Positions 27,043 to 35,981 are shown, numbered from the stretch's first letter. The stretch: 64,000 nucleotides of DNA from Streptomyces ochraceiscleroticus (GCF_000720485.1 NZ_JOAX01000001.1:372001-436000), one strand, 5' to 3'. Notes: generated by a model not told the origin, from the letters alone. Numbers and translations: made by a program.

Positions 27043-27774
27043 ATGATCACTTTCGGACAGCTGGCCGCCCATCTGGGGCTCGACCTGGCCGCGGTGTGCG
27101 CGCTGACATTCGCCGTCTACTACCCGCGGCACCGGCGCCGGGACCTCGTGCCGGCCTACCTCGCGCTCAACGTCGCCCTGTTCTCGGTCGTCGCGGCGCT
27201 CGCGAGAGTCAACGGGAGCGGCGGTACGGCGCTGGCGTTCGGCCTGTTCGGCGTGCTCTCGATCATCCGGCTGCGGTCGGATTCCATCCAGCACGAGGAG
27301 GTGGCGTACTACTTCACCACCCTCGTCCTGGGCCTGCTGTGCGGGCTGCCGCAGCTCGAGTTGGGGTTCGCCGCGCTCTTCACCGTGCTGCTGCTCTTCG
27401 TCATCTGGTGCGCCGACCACCCCAAGCTGCTGACCCGCAGCCGGCGCACGGTCGTCACGCTCGACACCGTGCACGCGGATCCGGCCGCACTCCGCGCCGA
27501 TCTGGCCCGCCGGGTGGGCGAGCCGCTCGACTGGACCGTCAAGCAGGTGGACTTCGTCCGGGACGTGACGGTCGTGGACGTCCGATACCGCGAGATGGAA
27601 CGTTCCGTCGCTGCCGCTCGTACGCCTCACGAGACACCTCACCAGATGCCGCACGAGACGTCCCCCAGGACTTCCCACCAGGCGTTCGCGGACACCATCG
27701 ACCCGCGCCGCGCCGACCGCACCACCGACCTCCCCTCCGGACGTACCGCCAACGCCTCGAAGGAGACCGTGTGA
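27043..27774 (+). CDS. DUF4956 membrane protein
   Basis: 243 residues. Four hydrophobic helices (about 8-125) include the family-typical ALAFGLFGVLSIIRLRSDSIQHEEVAYYFTTLVLGL, followed by a cytoplasmic region (about 130-190) and a disordered His/Thr/Pro tail. DUF4956 proteins nearly always sit beside VTC-domain proteins, as here, where the stop overlaps the next start by GTGA. A membrane partner or channel for polyphosphate synthesis is the usual guess; no activity is proven to my knowledge. Confidence 0.85.
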   Translation: MITFGQLAAHLGLDLAAVCALTFAVYYPRHRRRDLVPAYLALNVALFSVVAALARVNGSGGTALAFGLFGVLSIIRLRSDSIQHEEVAYYFTTLVLGLLCGLPQLELGFAALFTVLLLFVIWCADHPKLLTRSRRTVVTLDTVHADPAALRADLARRVGEPLDWTVKQVDFVRDVTVVDVRYREMERSVAAARTPHETPHQMPHETSPRTSHQAFADTIDPRRADRTTDLPSGRTANASKETV

Positions 27775-28577
27775 ACCCCGCCGTCCGTGCCATCGGGCGC
27801 GCCGCACTGGCCGCGCATCCCATCACCCTCGCCGAGGTGCAGGCCCGCGCCGAGCTACTGGCCCGCCACGACAACAGCTACCTCGTGCCGATCGAGATCT
27901 TCGCCGACTTCGCGGCCCGGCTGACGGACCCGAAGCGCCCCGGCGGACCGTTCAAGTCGCTGTGCATCAACGGCCGCCGCTGGTTCCGGTACAACTCCGT
28001 GTACTACGACACGCCTGACCTGCGTTCCTTCCACGACCACCGGCAGGGGCGGCGGCTCCGTTTCAAGATCCGGGAGCGGCTGTACGAGGACACCGGCGAG
28101 CGCCAGTTCGAGATCAAGCTCAAGAGCGGGCGCGGGGAGACCGTGAAGTTCCGGCAGCCGATGCTGCCCGGCGACACCGCGCTGGACCAGGCCCCGCGCG
28201 ACTTCCTCGCCTCGGTCCTGCGCCGTACGTACGACATCACGGCCCCCACGGACCTCGCCACCTCGCTCGTCACCGACTACCAGCGTGCGACCTTCGTGGC
28301 GGACGGCCAGCGCATCACCTGCGACGCGGGCATGGTCTGCCGCGATCCGCGTACCGGGCGCTCGGTCCGTGCCGATGGGGGCCTGGTGCTCGTCGAGTCC
28401 AAGACGGATGGACATCTGACCGAGGCCGATCGTCTGCTGCACGGTTATGGCGTGCGCCCGGCCGAATTCACCAAGTACTGCGGTGCGCTCTCGGCCCTCC
28501 GCCCCGACCTCACCGCGAACGCCTGGCGCCGCGCCACCCGGCGGGTCTTCACACCGACCGAGCCGTACGCGGCCTGA
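27771..28577 (+). CDS. VTC-domain polyphosphate polymerase-like protein
   Basis: 268 residues from a GTG overlapping the DUF4956 stop. The tunnel-fold basic and acidic residues of VTC/CYTH-like polymerases are seen: RWFRYNSVYYDTPDLRSFHDH, RRLRFKIRERLYE, RQFEIKLKSGRGETVKFR, and the metal-binding GLVLVESKTDG near the C-terminus. In yeast Vtc4 the domain makes polyphosphate from ATP. With its membrane partner the protein probably builds or handles polyphosphate at the membrane; this is inference from family and context. A CotH-like spore-coat kinase gene, frequent in such loci, is absent. Confidence 0.82.
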   Translation: MNPAVRAIGRAALAAHPITLAEVQARAELLARHDNSYLVPIEIFADFAARLTDPKRPGGPFKSLCINGRRWFRYNSVYYDTPDLRSFHDHRQGRRLRFKIRERLYEDTGERQFEIKLKSGRGETVKFRQPMLPGDTALDQAPRDFLASVLRRTYDITAPTDLATSLVTDYQRATFVADGQRITCDAGMVCRDPRTGRSVRADGGLVLVESKTDGHLTEADRLLHGYGVRPAEFTKYCGALSALRPDLTANAWRRATRRVFTPTEPYAA

Positions 28578-28703
28578 CGGCGCGGCGGCAGGTGGGCGGT
28601 CAGTCCGCCGACGGCGTGCACCGGTCTTACTACCAGCGTGTACCGGCTTCCACCGGCGGTGTGGACCGGCCCCGCCGCCGACGTGCACGAGCCCACCTCA
28701 GCG

Positions 28704-30179
28704 CTACGCCGACGGTCCCCCGAGGTGGGCCTCCACGCGGGCGCCCCGGCCGTCACCCGGGGTGTCTTCCCCGCCGCTCGCCCGTCGCGCGGCGGTCAAC
28801 TCCGTGCGACCGCCGGACTCCTCCGCGACCCGGCGGACGATGTCCAGGCCGAGGCCGGTGGAGCCGCCGCCGCTCTTGCCCCGCTGCGGGACGTGCCCTT
28901 CCGGGAAGCCGGGCCCGTCGTCCTCGATGACCAGCAGACCACCGGTGCGGCCGGCCGCGCCCGGGCCCGTACGCCCGCTCGCGCGCCCGGGTACGGAGCC
29001 GCCGCCGGCCCCCTCCGCAGTACTGCCCCCGGGCTCCTGTCCGGCCGCGGCCGACACGGACAGGCGCATGCCCACGCCCTCAGGGGTGTGGTCGAAGACG
29101 TTGCCGATGAGGGCGTCGACCGCCGCTGCCAGCTCCGCTTCGTCCGCCCGTACGTACACCGGCGCATCAGGGGCGTGAAAGTCCAGCGTGCGCCCCTGGT
29201 CCTCGGCCAACGGGCGCCAGAAGTCCGCCCGTTCGCGGGCCACCGCGGCCAGATCGGCGGACGGCTCACCGGCCCCGCCACGGGACGGGCCGCCCGCCCC
29301 AGTGAGCCCTGTCGCGTCCCGCAGTGGCTTGCGCGCCGTACGGATGACCTCGTCCACGCTGCGTTCCAGCGCCGCCACGTCCGCCGCGATCCGCTCCGCC
29401 TCGGCCGGGTCGCGCAGCCCCTCCGCGTCCAGGCGGAGCGCGGCGACCGGGGTGCGGAGGCGGTGCGCGAGATCCGCCGCGTTCTCCCGTTCGGCCGTGA
29501 GGAAGCCCTCGATACGGCCGGCGAGGTGGTTGAGTTGGCCGGCCACCAGGCGCAGCTCCGGTGGTCCGTCCGGCTCGGCACGTGCGGTGAGGTCGCCGGC
29601 CGCCAATCGGTCGGCGACCTTCGCGAGCCGCTGTGTCGAGCCGACCAGGCGCGCGCCCAGCCGGTCGGCGACCAGCAGGCCGAGGAGCACCAGCCCGGCG
29701 CCGAGTCCGGCGAACGCCAGCCATGACGGGAGGGTCCCCGCGTACAACTGCTCGTCCGTCAGCGCGACATGGACGACGGCGGTGCCGCCCGACGTGCCCT
29801 GTACGGGGACCAGTACGGTCTGGCCGCCCTCAGGGGGCGCGTACGCGAACGCACGCCCGTAACGCGCCAGGCGCACGGCGTCTGTGACGTGCGCCGGAGG
29901 GCCCAGTACGGTCCCGTCGGCGAGGATCACCGAGGTACGCGGGAGGTCCGCGCCGTTGGCGGCCGTCACGAGCGACGCGGCGGTGGTCCGGCTGGCCTCG
30001 GGGCCGGGGTGTGCCAGCGCGGTACCGATGCCCGCGGCCAGCGACTGCGCGCGGGCGGTGGCGTCCGCGGTGGCCCGGTCCGCGGCGTGGCTACGGGTGA
30101 GCAGGGCGAGCGGCACCAGGAGCGTGGCGAGCACGAGTGCGGTGGTCACGGCCGTGACCAGGAGAATCCGGAGACGCAT
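28704..30179 (-). CDS. OmpR-associated sensor histidine kinase
   Basis: 491 residues. A first membrane helix (about 5-27), an extracellular segment (about 30-150), a second helix (WLAFAGLGAGLVLLGLLVADRL), a HAMP region (LAKVADRLAAGDLTARAEPDG), HisKA phosphoacceptor ADLAHRLRTPVAALRLDAEG, and HATPase with ALIGNVFDHTPEGV, VIEDDGPGFP and GSTGLGLDIVRRVAEESGG. A Gly/Ser/Arg-rich insert of about 40 residues interrupts the ATPase domain before its G-box, which is uncommon. It is five bases behind the response regulator gene. Confidence 0.9.
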   Translation of the reverse strand: MRLRILLVTAVTTALVLATLLVPLALLTRSHAADRATADATARAQSLAAGIGTALAHPGPEASRTTAASLVTAANGADLPRTSVILADGTVLGPPAHVTDAVRLARYGRAFAYAPPEGGQTVLVPVQGTSGGTAVVHVALTDEQLYAGTLPSWLAFAGLGAGLVLLGLLVADRLGARLVGSTQRLAKVADRLAAGDLTARAEPDGPPELRLVAGQLNHLAGRIEGFLTAERENAADLAHRLRTPVAALRLDAEGLRDPAEAERIAADVAALERSVDEVIRTARKPLRDATGLTGAGGPSRGGAGEPSADLAAVARERADFWRPLAEDQGRTLDFHAPDAPVYVRADEAELAAAVDALIGNVFDHTPEGVGMRLSVSAAAGQEPGGSTAEGAGGGSVPGRASGRTGPGAAGRTGGLLVIEDDGPGFPEGHVPQRGKSGGGSTGLGLDIVRRVAEESGGRTELTAARRASGGEDTPGDGRGARVEAHLGGPSA

Positions 30180-30184
30180 CGGGA

Positions 30185-30979
30185 CTACTCCGGAATCCGC
30201 GGGCCACTGGCCCCACGGGCCCGACCGGCGCTCGGGGCCCCACCGATACCATCAGCACTACTGACGTCGCTCGGGCCGGTTTCGTCCTCGGCGGCGCCCT
30301 CCTCCGGGGCGGCGAGCTTGACGCCCACGGTGCGGACCGTGTGGAGATAACGGGGCTTCTGGGCGGTTTCGCCGAGTTTGCGGCGCAGCCAGGACAGATG
30401 GACGTCCACCGTCTTGTCCGCGCCGCCGAGCGGCTGCTGCCACACCTCGGCGAGCAGTTCCCGGCGCGAGACCACTTGGCCGGCGCGGCGGGCGAGGTAC
30501 AGAAGCAGGTCGAACTCGCGGGGCGTGAGATCCAGCGGTGCGCCGTCCAGCACGACTTCGCGCGCCGCCGAGTCCAGCACCAGCCCTCCCACCCGAAGAG
30601 GCGCCTCCGGCTCCGCGGTGCCCAGTCGGCGCAGTACCGCCTTGATCCGCGCGTCGAGCTGTGCGGCGCCGAACGGCTTGACGATGTAGTCGTCCGCCCC
30701 GTCGTCGAGCACCGCAACCATGTCGCCCTCCTCGTCGCGCGCGGTGGCGACGATGATCGGTACATCGCTGACCGCCCGCAGCATCCGCAGGACCTGCGCG
30801 CCGTCCACGTCGGGCAGGCCGAGATCCAGGACGACGAGGTCGGGGCGGTCGGTCACGGCAGCGTCGAGGCCGGACATCCCGGTCGCGGCGGTGGCCACGG
30901 CATGGCCACGGTCACGCAACGCCCGCACGAGCGCACTGCGCAGCTGGGGGTCGTCCTCGACGACGAGCAGGTGGGACAT
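30185..30979 (-). CDS. OmpR/PhoB family response regulator
   Basis: 264 residues. Receiver: MSHLLVVEDDPQLRSALV with phosphoacceptor Asp in LVVLDLGLPDVDG and Lys in DYIVKPF. Winged helix: LTPREFDLLLYLARRAGQVVSRRELLAEVWQQPLGGADKTVDVHLSWLRRKLGE. A 35-residue low-complexity tail (TGPSDVSSADGIGGAPSAGRARG) extends beyond the normal end. The first gene of the pair; a TTAAC/GTTAG element lies about 65 bases upstream of its start. Confidence 0.92.
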   Translation of the reverse strand: MSHLLVVEDDPQLRSALVRALRDRGHAVATAATGMSGLDAAVTDRPDLVVLDLGLPDVDGAQVLRMLRAVSDVPIIVATARDEEGDMVAVLDDGADDYIVKPFGAAQLDARIKAVLRRLGTAEPEAPLRVGGLVLDSAAREVVLDGAPLDLTPREFDLLLYLARRAGQVVSRRELLAEVWQQPLGGADKTVDVHLSWLRRKLGETAQKPRYLHTVRTVGVKLAAPEEGAAEDETGPSDVSSADGIGGAPSAGRARGASGPRIPE

Positions 30980-31129
30980 GCCGCCACGGTAACCAGCAAT
31001 GATTCCGTCCGGGCGGTCGGCCGGAGGCTTTGGGACCGCTTTAACCGGACGTTAGGGAAGGGTGCGGGAGTCTGGATCGTGCCTGGTCCGCGCCGCATCG
31101 CTCCGGCGCGGAAGCCGTGGACGGAGCGC

Positions 31130-31198
31130 TGTGGACAACCGGCTCACCCGATCGAGGCCGATGATCGCGGCGGGGCGTGACATCCGGCCTGTGGAAAA
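31130..31198 (-). other. Two DnaA-box-like 9-mers 60 bp apart
   Basis: TGTGGACAA (31130-31138, exact complement of TTGTCCACA) and TGTGGAAAA (31190-31198, one mismatch) are in the same orientation in the 30980-31286 gap between the two-component genes and the secreted protein. No gene is visible in the gap. Confidence 0.4.
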
Positions 31199-31286
31199 CC
31201 GACGCGGGCCGGATCGAGCGGGCAGAGTGAGAAAAGACCGAGGCCGGGACGAGGCATTGATGAGGAAGGGAAAGGAGGGGCGCGCG

Positions 31287-31862
31287 ATGAAGTGGCGAAG
31301 CGCGGTGGTGACCGCCGTATGGGTCTGCGCGTTCGCGGGAGCGGGCGGGCTGGGCGCGTGGTCGCTGGCCAATACCGACATGGGGGTGCGGAACAGCCGG
31401 GCCGAGCCGCTCGATGACGACGGGGTGCGCCAGAAGCTCGCGGCCGCGCGTACGTCCGCGCAGCCTCCTGGCTCATCGGATCCGGGCAGCGGTGCCTCCG
31501 AGTCCGGCGCCACAGATTCCGGCGGGTCCGGCACGCCCTCCGGCGGAGCCACGCCGTCCCCGGGCGGGGCGTCGTCCCCTGGCTCCGCCGCGCGGGTGGG
31601 CACCGTGAATGTCACAGGGGGCAGCGCCACCGCCGAGTGCCGCCCCGACGGCACGGTGTACCTCACGGTGTGGAGCCCCGCGTCGGGCTATCACATGGAC
31701 TCCGTGAAGCGAGGCCCTTCCGATGTCGCGACGATCGAGTTCGAGCCGCTGGACGACGGCGACGACCTCACGTACGCGGTGCGCTGCGACGACGGCCGCC
31801 CCAAGGCAGTACCCATAGCGGACCACGACATCGACCACGACGATGACGACGATGACGACTGA
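31287..31862 (+). CDS. Secreted or membrane-anchored acidic protein, unknown function
   Basis: 191 residues from an ATG behind AAAGGAGG. An N-terminal hydrophobic helix (AVVTAVWVCAFAGAGGLGAWSLA) acts as signal or anchor. A Ser/Pro/Gly-rich linker (about 62-105) leads to a compact C-terminal domain of about 75 residues (VNVTGGSATAECRPDGTVYLTVWSPASGYHMDSVKRGPSDVATIEFEP) with two cysteines that could form a disulfide, ending in an Asp-rich tail (HDIDHDDDDDDD). I do not recognise the family. The acidic tail might bind cations. It diverges from the response regulator. Confidence 0.7.
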   Translation: MKWRSAVVTAVWVCAFAGAGGLGAWSLANTDMGVRNSRAEPLDDDGVRQKLAAARTSAQPPGSSDPGSGASESGATDSGGSGTPSGGATPSPGGASSPGSAARVGTVNVTGGSATAECRPDGTVYLTVWSPASGYHMDSVKRGPSDVATIEFEPLDDGDDLTYAVRCDDGRPKAVPIADHDIDHDDDDDDD

Positions 31863-32121
31863 GCCACAGACGACGGCCGGCGGCTGACGGTGCCTGACGG
31901 CGCCCGCCCGCGCCCGACGGCTGCCGGTCTCGATCCTCGTGAGTGACGATCGACAACCTGTCAGAGCGCGTGGAGAGTGCCATACACACTGTCGGTACCG
32001 GCGCGGTCGTCGTGATCCTTAGGCTGAGAGCGACCGCCGCCCCGCGTTCCCGCGTTCTCGCAGTCCAGCGTTGTCGCGTCCCTGATTTCCTGGCGGCCCT
32101 GAGCGATCCGAGGTAGTGACC

Positions 32122-33480
32122 GTGACCACGACGCAACCAGACCCCGCCGTCGGCGCGGCCGTGAAGGCCGCCGACCGTGCCCACGTCTTCCACTCCTGGT
32201 CGGCGCAGGGCCTGATAGACCCGCTGCCGATCGCGGGCGCCGAGGGCTCGTACATGTGGGACTACGACGGCAACCGCTACCTCGACTTCACCTCGCAGCT
32301 GGTCAACACCAACATCGGCCACCAGCACCCGAAGGTCGTTGCCGCCATCCAGGAACAGGCCGGCAAGCTCTGCACCCTGGCGCCGGGCTTCGCCGTGGAC
32401 GTGCGGTCCGAGGCCGCGCGGCTGATCGCCGAGCGCACGCCCGGCGACCTGGACAAGATCTTCTTCACCAACGGCGGCGCCGAGGCGGTCGAGAACGCCG
32501 TGCGCATGGCCCGGCTGCACACCGGCCGGTCCAAGGTGCTCTCCACATACCGCTCGTACCACGGCGCCACCGCGGCCGCGATCAACCTCACGGGTGACCC
32601 GCGCCGCTGGCCCTCGGACACCGCGTCGGCCGGCGTGGTGCACTTCTGGGGCCCGTACCTGTACCGCTCGCCGTTCCACGCGGAGAGCGAGCAGCAGGAG
32701 TGCGAGCGCGCGCTGCGCCACCTCGAGGACACCATCGCCTACGAGGGCCCGCAGTCGATCGCCGCGATCATCCTGGAGACCATTCCGGGCACCGCCGGCA
32801 TCATGGTCCCGCCGCCCGGCTACCTCGCCGGGGTCCGCGAGATCTGTGACCGGTACGGCATCGTCTTCATCCTGGACGAGGTCATGGCGGGCTTCGGGCG
32901 GACGGGCCGCTGGTTCGCGCTCGACCACTTCGACGTCGTGCCCGACCTGGTGACCTTCGCCAAGGGCGTGAACAGCGGTTATGTGCCGCTGGGCGGCGTC
33001 GCGATCTCGGCGGAGATCGCCGTGACCTTCGACCAGCGCCCCTACCCGGGCGGTCTGACGTACTCCGGCCACCCGCTGGCCTGCGCCTCCGCGGTCGCGA
33101 CGATCAACGCGATGGCGGAGGAGCGGATCGTGGAGAACGCGGCCGAGATCGGCGAGAAGGTCATCGGACCGGCGCTGCGGGACATCGCCGAGCGCCACCC
33201 CTCGGTGGGCGAGGTGCGCGGCATGGGTGCCTTCTGGGCGCTCGAGCTGGTCAAGAACCGTGAGACGCACGAGCCGCTGGTGCCCTACAACGCTTCGGGC
33301 GCGGACAACGCCCCGATGGCGAAGTTCGCGGCGGCGTGCAAGGAGCGGGGCCTGTGGCCGTTCCTGAACATGAACCGTACGCACGTCGTCCCGCCGTGCA
33401 CGATCACCGAGGGGGAGGCGAAGGAGGGCCTGGCAGCCCTCGACGAGGCCCTGACCACGGCAGACGCGTACACCGTCTGA
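32122..33480 (+). CDS. Class III PLP-dependent aminotransferase
   Basis: 452 residues. Family features: FTNGGAEAVENAVRMARLHTGR, the YRSYHGATAAAINLTGD loop, ILDEVMAGFGRTGRWFA (PLP-contacting Asp) and FAKGVNSGYVPLGGVAIS with the Schiff-base lysine. It resembles omega-amino acid/pyruvate transaminases such as beta-alanine- or taurine-pyruvate types; the true substrate cannot be set. The GTG at 32122 is eight bases behind GAGG, while the GTG at 32116 is too close. The GntR regulator downstream may control it. Confidence 0.88.
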   Translation: MTTTQPDPAVGAAVKAADRAHVFHSWSAQGLIDPLPIAGAEGSYMWDYDGNRYLDFTSQLVNTNIGHQHPKVVAAIQEQAGKLCTLAPGFAVDVRSEAARLIAERTPGDLDKIFFTNGGAEAVENAVRMARLHTGRSKVLSTYRSYHGATAAAINLTGDPRRWPSDTASAGVVHFWGPYLYRSPFHAESEQQECERALRHLEDTIAYEGPQSIAAIILETIPGTAGIMVPPPGYLAGVREICDRYGIVFILDEVMAGFGRTGRWFALDHFDVVPDLVTFAKGVNSGYVPLGGVAISAEIAVTFDQRPYPGGLTYSGHPLACASAVATINAMAEERIVENAAEIGEKVIGPALRDIAERHPSVGEVRGMGAFWALELVKNRETHEPLVPYNASGADNAPMAKFAAACKERGLWPFLNMNRTHVVPPCTITEGEAKEGLAALDEALTTADAYTV

Positions 33481-33735
33481 CCGAGTCGGCCCGGCCGACC
33501 CGTCGCCTGAGCACCCCGGCCGCGGGCCGGCCGGCCGATCGCGGCTCGGCCGCCGGGTCGTGCGACCCGGCCGCACAGACGTCCCGCCCCTCTCCTGCCC
33601 CCTCGTGTTCACCAGGGCAAATCCCCTCCACTCGCCCTTTAGTACCCACTGCCTCATCCGTCTCGTGCGGCGCTCGCCTATCGTGAGGGCGAGGGCCGCG
33701 CTCCTGCCGCGCGGTCGCGGAAGGAGACGGACACG

Positions 33736-34413
33736 ATGCCCGCCGGGTCGGTCAGCGGAGTCATCCAGCGCAGCACCCTGCGTCAGCAGATCGCGGACGC
33801 GCTGCGCGACGAGGTACTGGCCGGACGGCTGCCCGCGGGACGCCAGTTCACCGTCAAGGAGATCGCCGAGCAGTACGGGGTCTCCGCGACCCCTGTGCGC
33901 GAGGCGCTGCTCGATCTCGCGGCGCAGGGCCTCCTGGATGTGGAGCAGCACCGCGGTTTCTGCGTCCACACGTTCACGGCGGCCGATTACCGGGCCATGG
34001 TCGAGGCGCGCACGCTCGTCGTGGAGGGCGTGTTCCGGACGAGCGCGGAGGAGCTGGTCCGCAGCGTCACCTCCGACATGCTCGTCTCCCTCCGGCGCCG
34101 CGCCGAGGAGGCGGAACGGTACGCGCGCTGCGGTGACCTGGACGTACTGATCGGCTATGACCTGCGGTTCTGGCGTGAGTTCGGCAATCTGGTGGGCAAC
34201 CCGTACATCGCGGATTTCCTGGACCGGATGCGGATACAGGGCTGGGTGTTCGCCGTGCCGATGCTGCGCGACAAGGCCGACCTGTGCGGGCATCTGTGGC
34301 AGGGGCACCAGGAGTTGGCGGCGGCGGTCGTCCACCGCGATCTGGCCACCGCGCAGCGCCTGGTGCGCGAGTACAACGCCCACTCCCTCGCTCTCGTGGA
34401 GAACCTCGCCTAG
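33736..34413 (+). CDS. GntR family regulator, FadR/FCD subfamily
   Basis: 225 residues. The N-terminal winged helix is clear (LRQQIADALRDEVLAGRLPAGRQFTVKEIAEQYGVSATPVREALLDLAAQGLLDVEQHRGFCVHTF), followed by an all-helical FCD effector domain (about 85-220) with metal/ligand-type residues in DLRFWREF and the later HLWQGHQELAAAVVHRD. FCD members sense small organic acids. GGAAGGAG precedes the ATG. It probably regulates the aminotransferase just upstream or the gene downstream (inference). Confidence 0.88.
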   Translation: MPAGSVSGVIQRSTLRQQIADALRDEVLAGRLPAGRQFTVKEIAEQYGVSATPVREALLDLAAQGLLDVEQHRGFCVHTFTAADYRAMVEARTLVVEGVFRTSAEELVRSVTSDMLVSLRRRAEEAERYARCGDLDVLIGYDLRFWREFGNLVGNPYIADFLDRMRIQGWVFAVPMLRDKADLCGHLWQGHQELAAAVVHRDLATAQRLVREYNAHSLALVENLA

Positions 34414-34486
34414 CACTACGCTGTCCCGACCATCGGCTTTGTCGATCGCAGTCGATCGTTTGGTCTTCGATCGCCTGGTCTACCGG

Positions 34487-34531
34487 AACCGAACCGAACG
34501 GAACCCAACCGAACGGAACCGAACGGAAGCG
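34487..34531 (+). repeat. Pentanucleotide repeat tract (nine AANNG-like units)
   Basis: Nine imperfect five-base units of the AACCG/AACGG type run without interruption up to eight bases before the GTG of the next gene. The tract contrasts sharply with its surroundings. Confidence 0.75.
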
Positions 34532-34538
34532 AGAACTT

Positions 34539-35189
34539 GTGGCGTGTGACCTCTGGCTGGTCCCCCTGGTCGACGTGCTGTGCCACAGCCCCGACAATCC
34601 CTTCTCCGAAGAGCTCGCCGCCTACGACAAAGCGCTGACCGACGCGGGACTGCCGCCCGTGCCGATCTTCAACTACATGCCGGGCCTGTCGGGAGACGTC
34701 GCGCCGGTCGCCGGTTTCGACTACGACGCGCTGCACTTCCTGCGCCGCGCGTACCTTCTCCAGGTCTGCGGGCTCGCCGTGTCACCGGTGGACGAACTGG
34801 GCAGCGACTATGAGCAGTTGCTGGAGATGTTCGAGAGCACGGCCCAGGAATCGCACCTGGTGTGGCACTACGACCACGCGGGCGCGTACGTACCGGTGGA
34901 CTTCCCGCACCCGCTCGCCAACGATGAACTGCTCGAGGGCGGCGGGCCGTTGGGGTCCTCGCAGGGGCTGCTGAGAGAGCTCGAGGTGGTCGCACCGGTC
35001 ATCGGCATCGATCCGGCCAATCCGCCCGCCACGCCGGCACCGCCGGAAGGGCCCACGACGCTGGAGGAGCGGGCGGAGACGACGGAGGCCGACGACAGCC
35101 CCTTCGCACGGGAACGTCATGTCTGGCTCGGGCTGCACGCGGCGGCCACCCGCAGCCTCGGCCAGGGCTCGATGATCGTCTTCAGCTGA
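34539..35189 (+). CDS. Conserved actinobacterial protein of unknown function
   Basis: 216 residues from the GTG immediately after a pentanucleotide repeat. The N-terminal half is protein-like and well conserved in feel (DLWLVPLVDVLCHSPDNPFSEELAAYDKALTDAGLPPVPIFNYMPGLSG, then FDYDALHFLRRAYLLQVCGL and VWHYDHAGAYVPVDFPHPLA). A variable Pro/Glu linker precedes a closing RERHVWLGLHAAATRSLGQGSMIVFS. There is no signal peptide or membrane segment. I do not recognise a family. Reading could enter from upstream, as the frame is open to 34284, but the GTG fits the likely domain boundary. Confidence 0.65.
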   Translation: MACDLWLVPLVDVLCHSPDNPFSEELAAYDKALTDAGLPPVPIFNYMPGLSGDVAPVAGFDYDALHFLRRAYLLQVCGLAVSPVDELGSDYEQLLEMFESTAQESHLVWHYDHAGAYVPVDFPHPLANDELLEGGGPLGSSQGLLRELEVVAPVIGIDPANPPATPAPPEGPTTLEERAETTEADDSPFARERHVWLGLHAAATRSLGQGSMIVFS

Positions 35190-35216
35190 GCGCCCTTCCT
35201 CACCGCGGCGGCTCCC

Positions 35217-35981
35217 TCACCGTGGCGGCTCCGGCGGTCGCTGCCGGGGCATGTTCGGGCGAGTGCCCGGAGGGAGCACGATCCGGCCCGTGCGGTCCGG
35301 CGCGGCCTCCTGGCGCGGCGGGCCCCAGGGGACCGGTGCCGCCTGGCTGCCCGTCGGCACCGGGCCCGTACGGAACTGCATCATCCAGTCGGAGGTCTCG
35401 GAGCGCACGAGCTCCGCGAGGTCCTCGTGGAAGCGCCGCAGTACGGTCAGGCAGCGCTCGGCCGCTTCCGCGGCGGTGCCCTCCGTCGGGCCGAGCACCT
35501 CCCGGACGCTCTCCGACGCCCAGTCGAACTGCAGCGCCTCCAGCCGCCGCTGTACGGCCTGCGCGGCGGCCACGTCCCGCATCCAGCCCGCCGTCACGCC
35601 GAAGAACCGGTCGCAGCCCATACAGACGGCGGCGAGCAGCAGCGCCAGATAGCCGTACTCCGCGCCGCGGTCCAGGGCGCCGCTGACGCCGAGCAGGGGC
35701 AGCAGGGCCCCCGCCGAGACGCCGACGGCGGCGCCGGCCCGCAGTATCCGGGCGGTGCGCCGCTTGGCGACGCGGTCGGCGAGATACCAGTCGATGACGT
35801 GCAGCGCGCCGGTCTCGGCCCATTGGTACAGCTCGTCCAGGCGCTCGGCCGGCTCTCCCCAGTCGCCGAGCGGAAAGGCACGGCCGGCTAGATCACCGCG
35901 ATCCCGCCCTTGCGCGTCCTCGCCTTCCGCCCGAGGAGGCCCCTCGGGCGGCCTCTCGGGCTGCATGTCCGGCTGGCTCAC
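35217..35981 (-). CDS. SLATT-like two-helix membrane protein
   Basis: 254 residues. After a Pro/Glu-rich N-terminus come a helical segment (LDELYQWAETGALHVIDWYLADRVAKRRTARILR), two membrane helices (AGAAVGVSAGALLPLLGVS and YGYLALLLAAVCMGCDRFFG) and a long amphipathic helix (AVQRRLEALQFDWASESVREVL). This matches the SLATT/DUF4231 arrangement. Some SLATT proteins are pore-forming effectors beside SMODS or SLOG genes in nucleotide-signalling defence systems (known), but no such partner is present here, so it is probably one of the stand-alone housekeeping-type members. The Pro-rich C-terminus looks disordered. Confidence 0.7.
   Translation of the reverse strand: MSQPDMQPERPPEGPPRAEGEDAQGRDRGDLAGRAFPLGDWGEPAERLDELYQWAETGALHVIDWYLADRVAKRRTARILRAGAAVGVSAGALLPLLGVSGALDRGAEYGYLALLLAAVCMGCDRFFGVTAGWMRDVAAAQAVQRRLEALQFDWASESVREVLGPTEGTAAEAAERCLTVLRRFHEDLAELVRSETSDWMMQFRTGPVPTGSQAAPVPWGPPRQEAAPDRTGRIVLPPGTRPNMPRQRPPEPPR

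Noticed and set aside
31768..34416. 882-codon reverse frame opposite the aminotransferase and GntR genes
   Set aside because: Antisense shadow of two clearly recognised genes.
34442..34473. Three TCGATCG motifs before the pentanucleotide tract
   Set aside because: Short, irregularly spaced and likely by chance; no dyad or promoter context.
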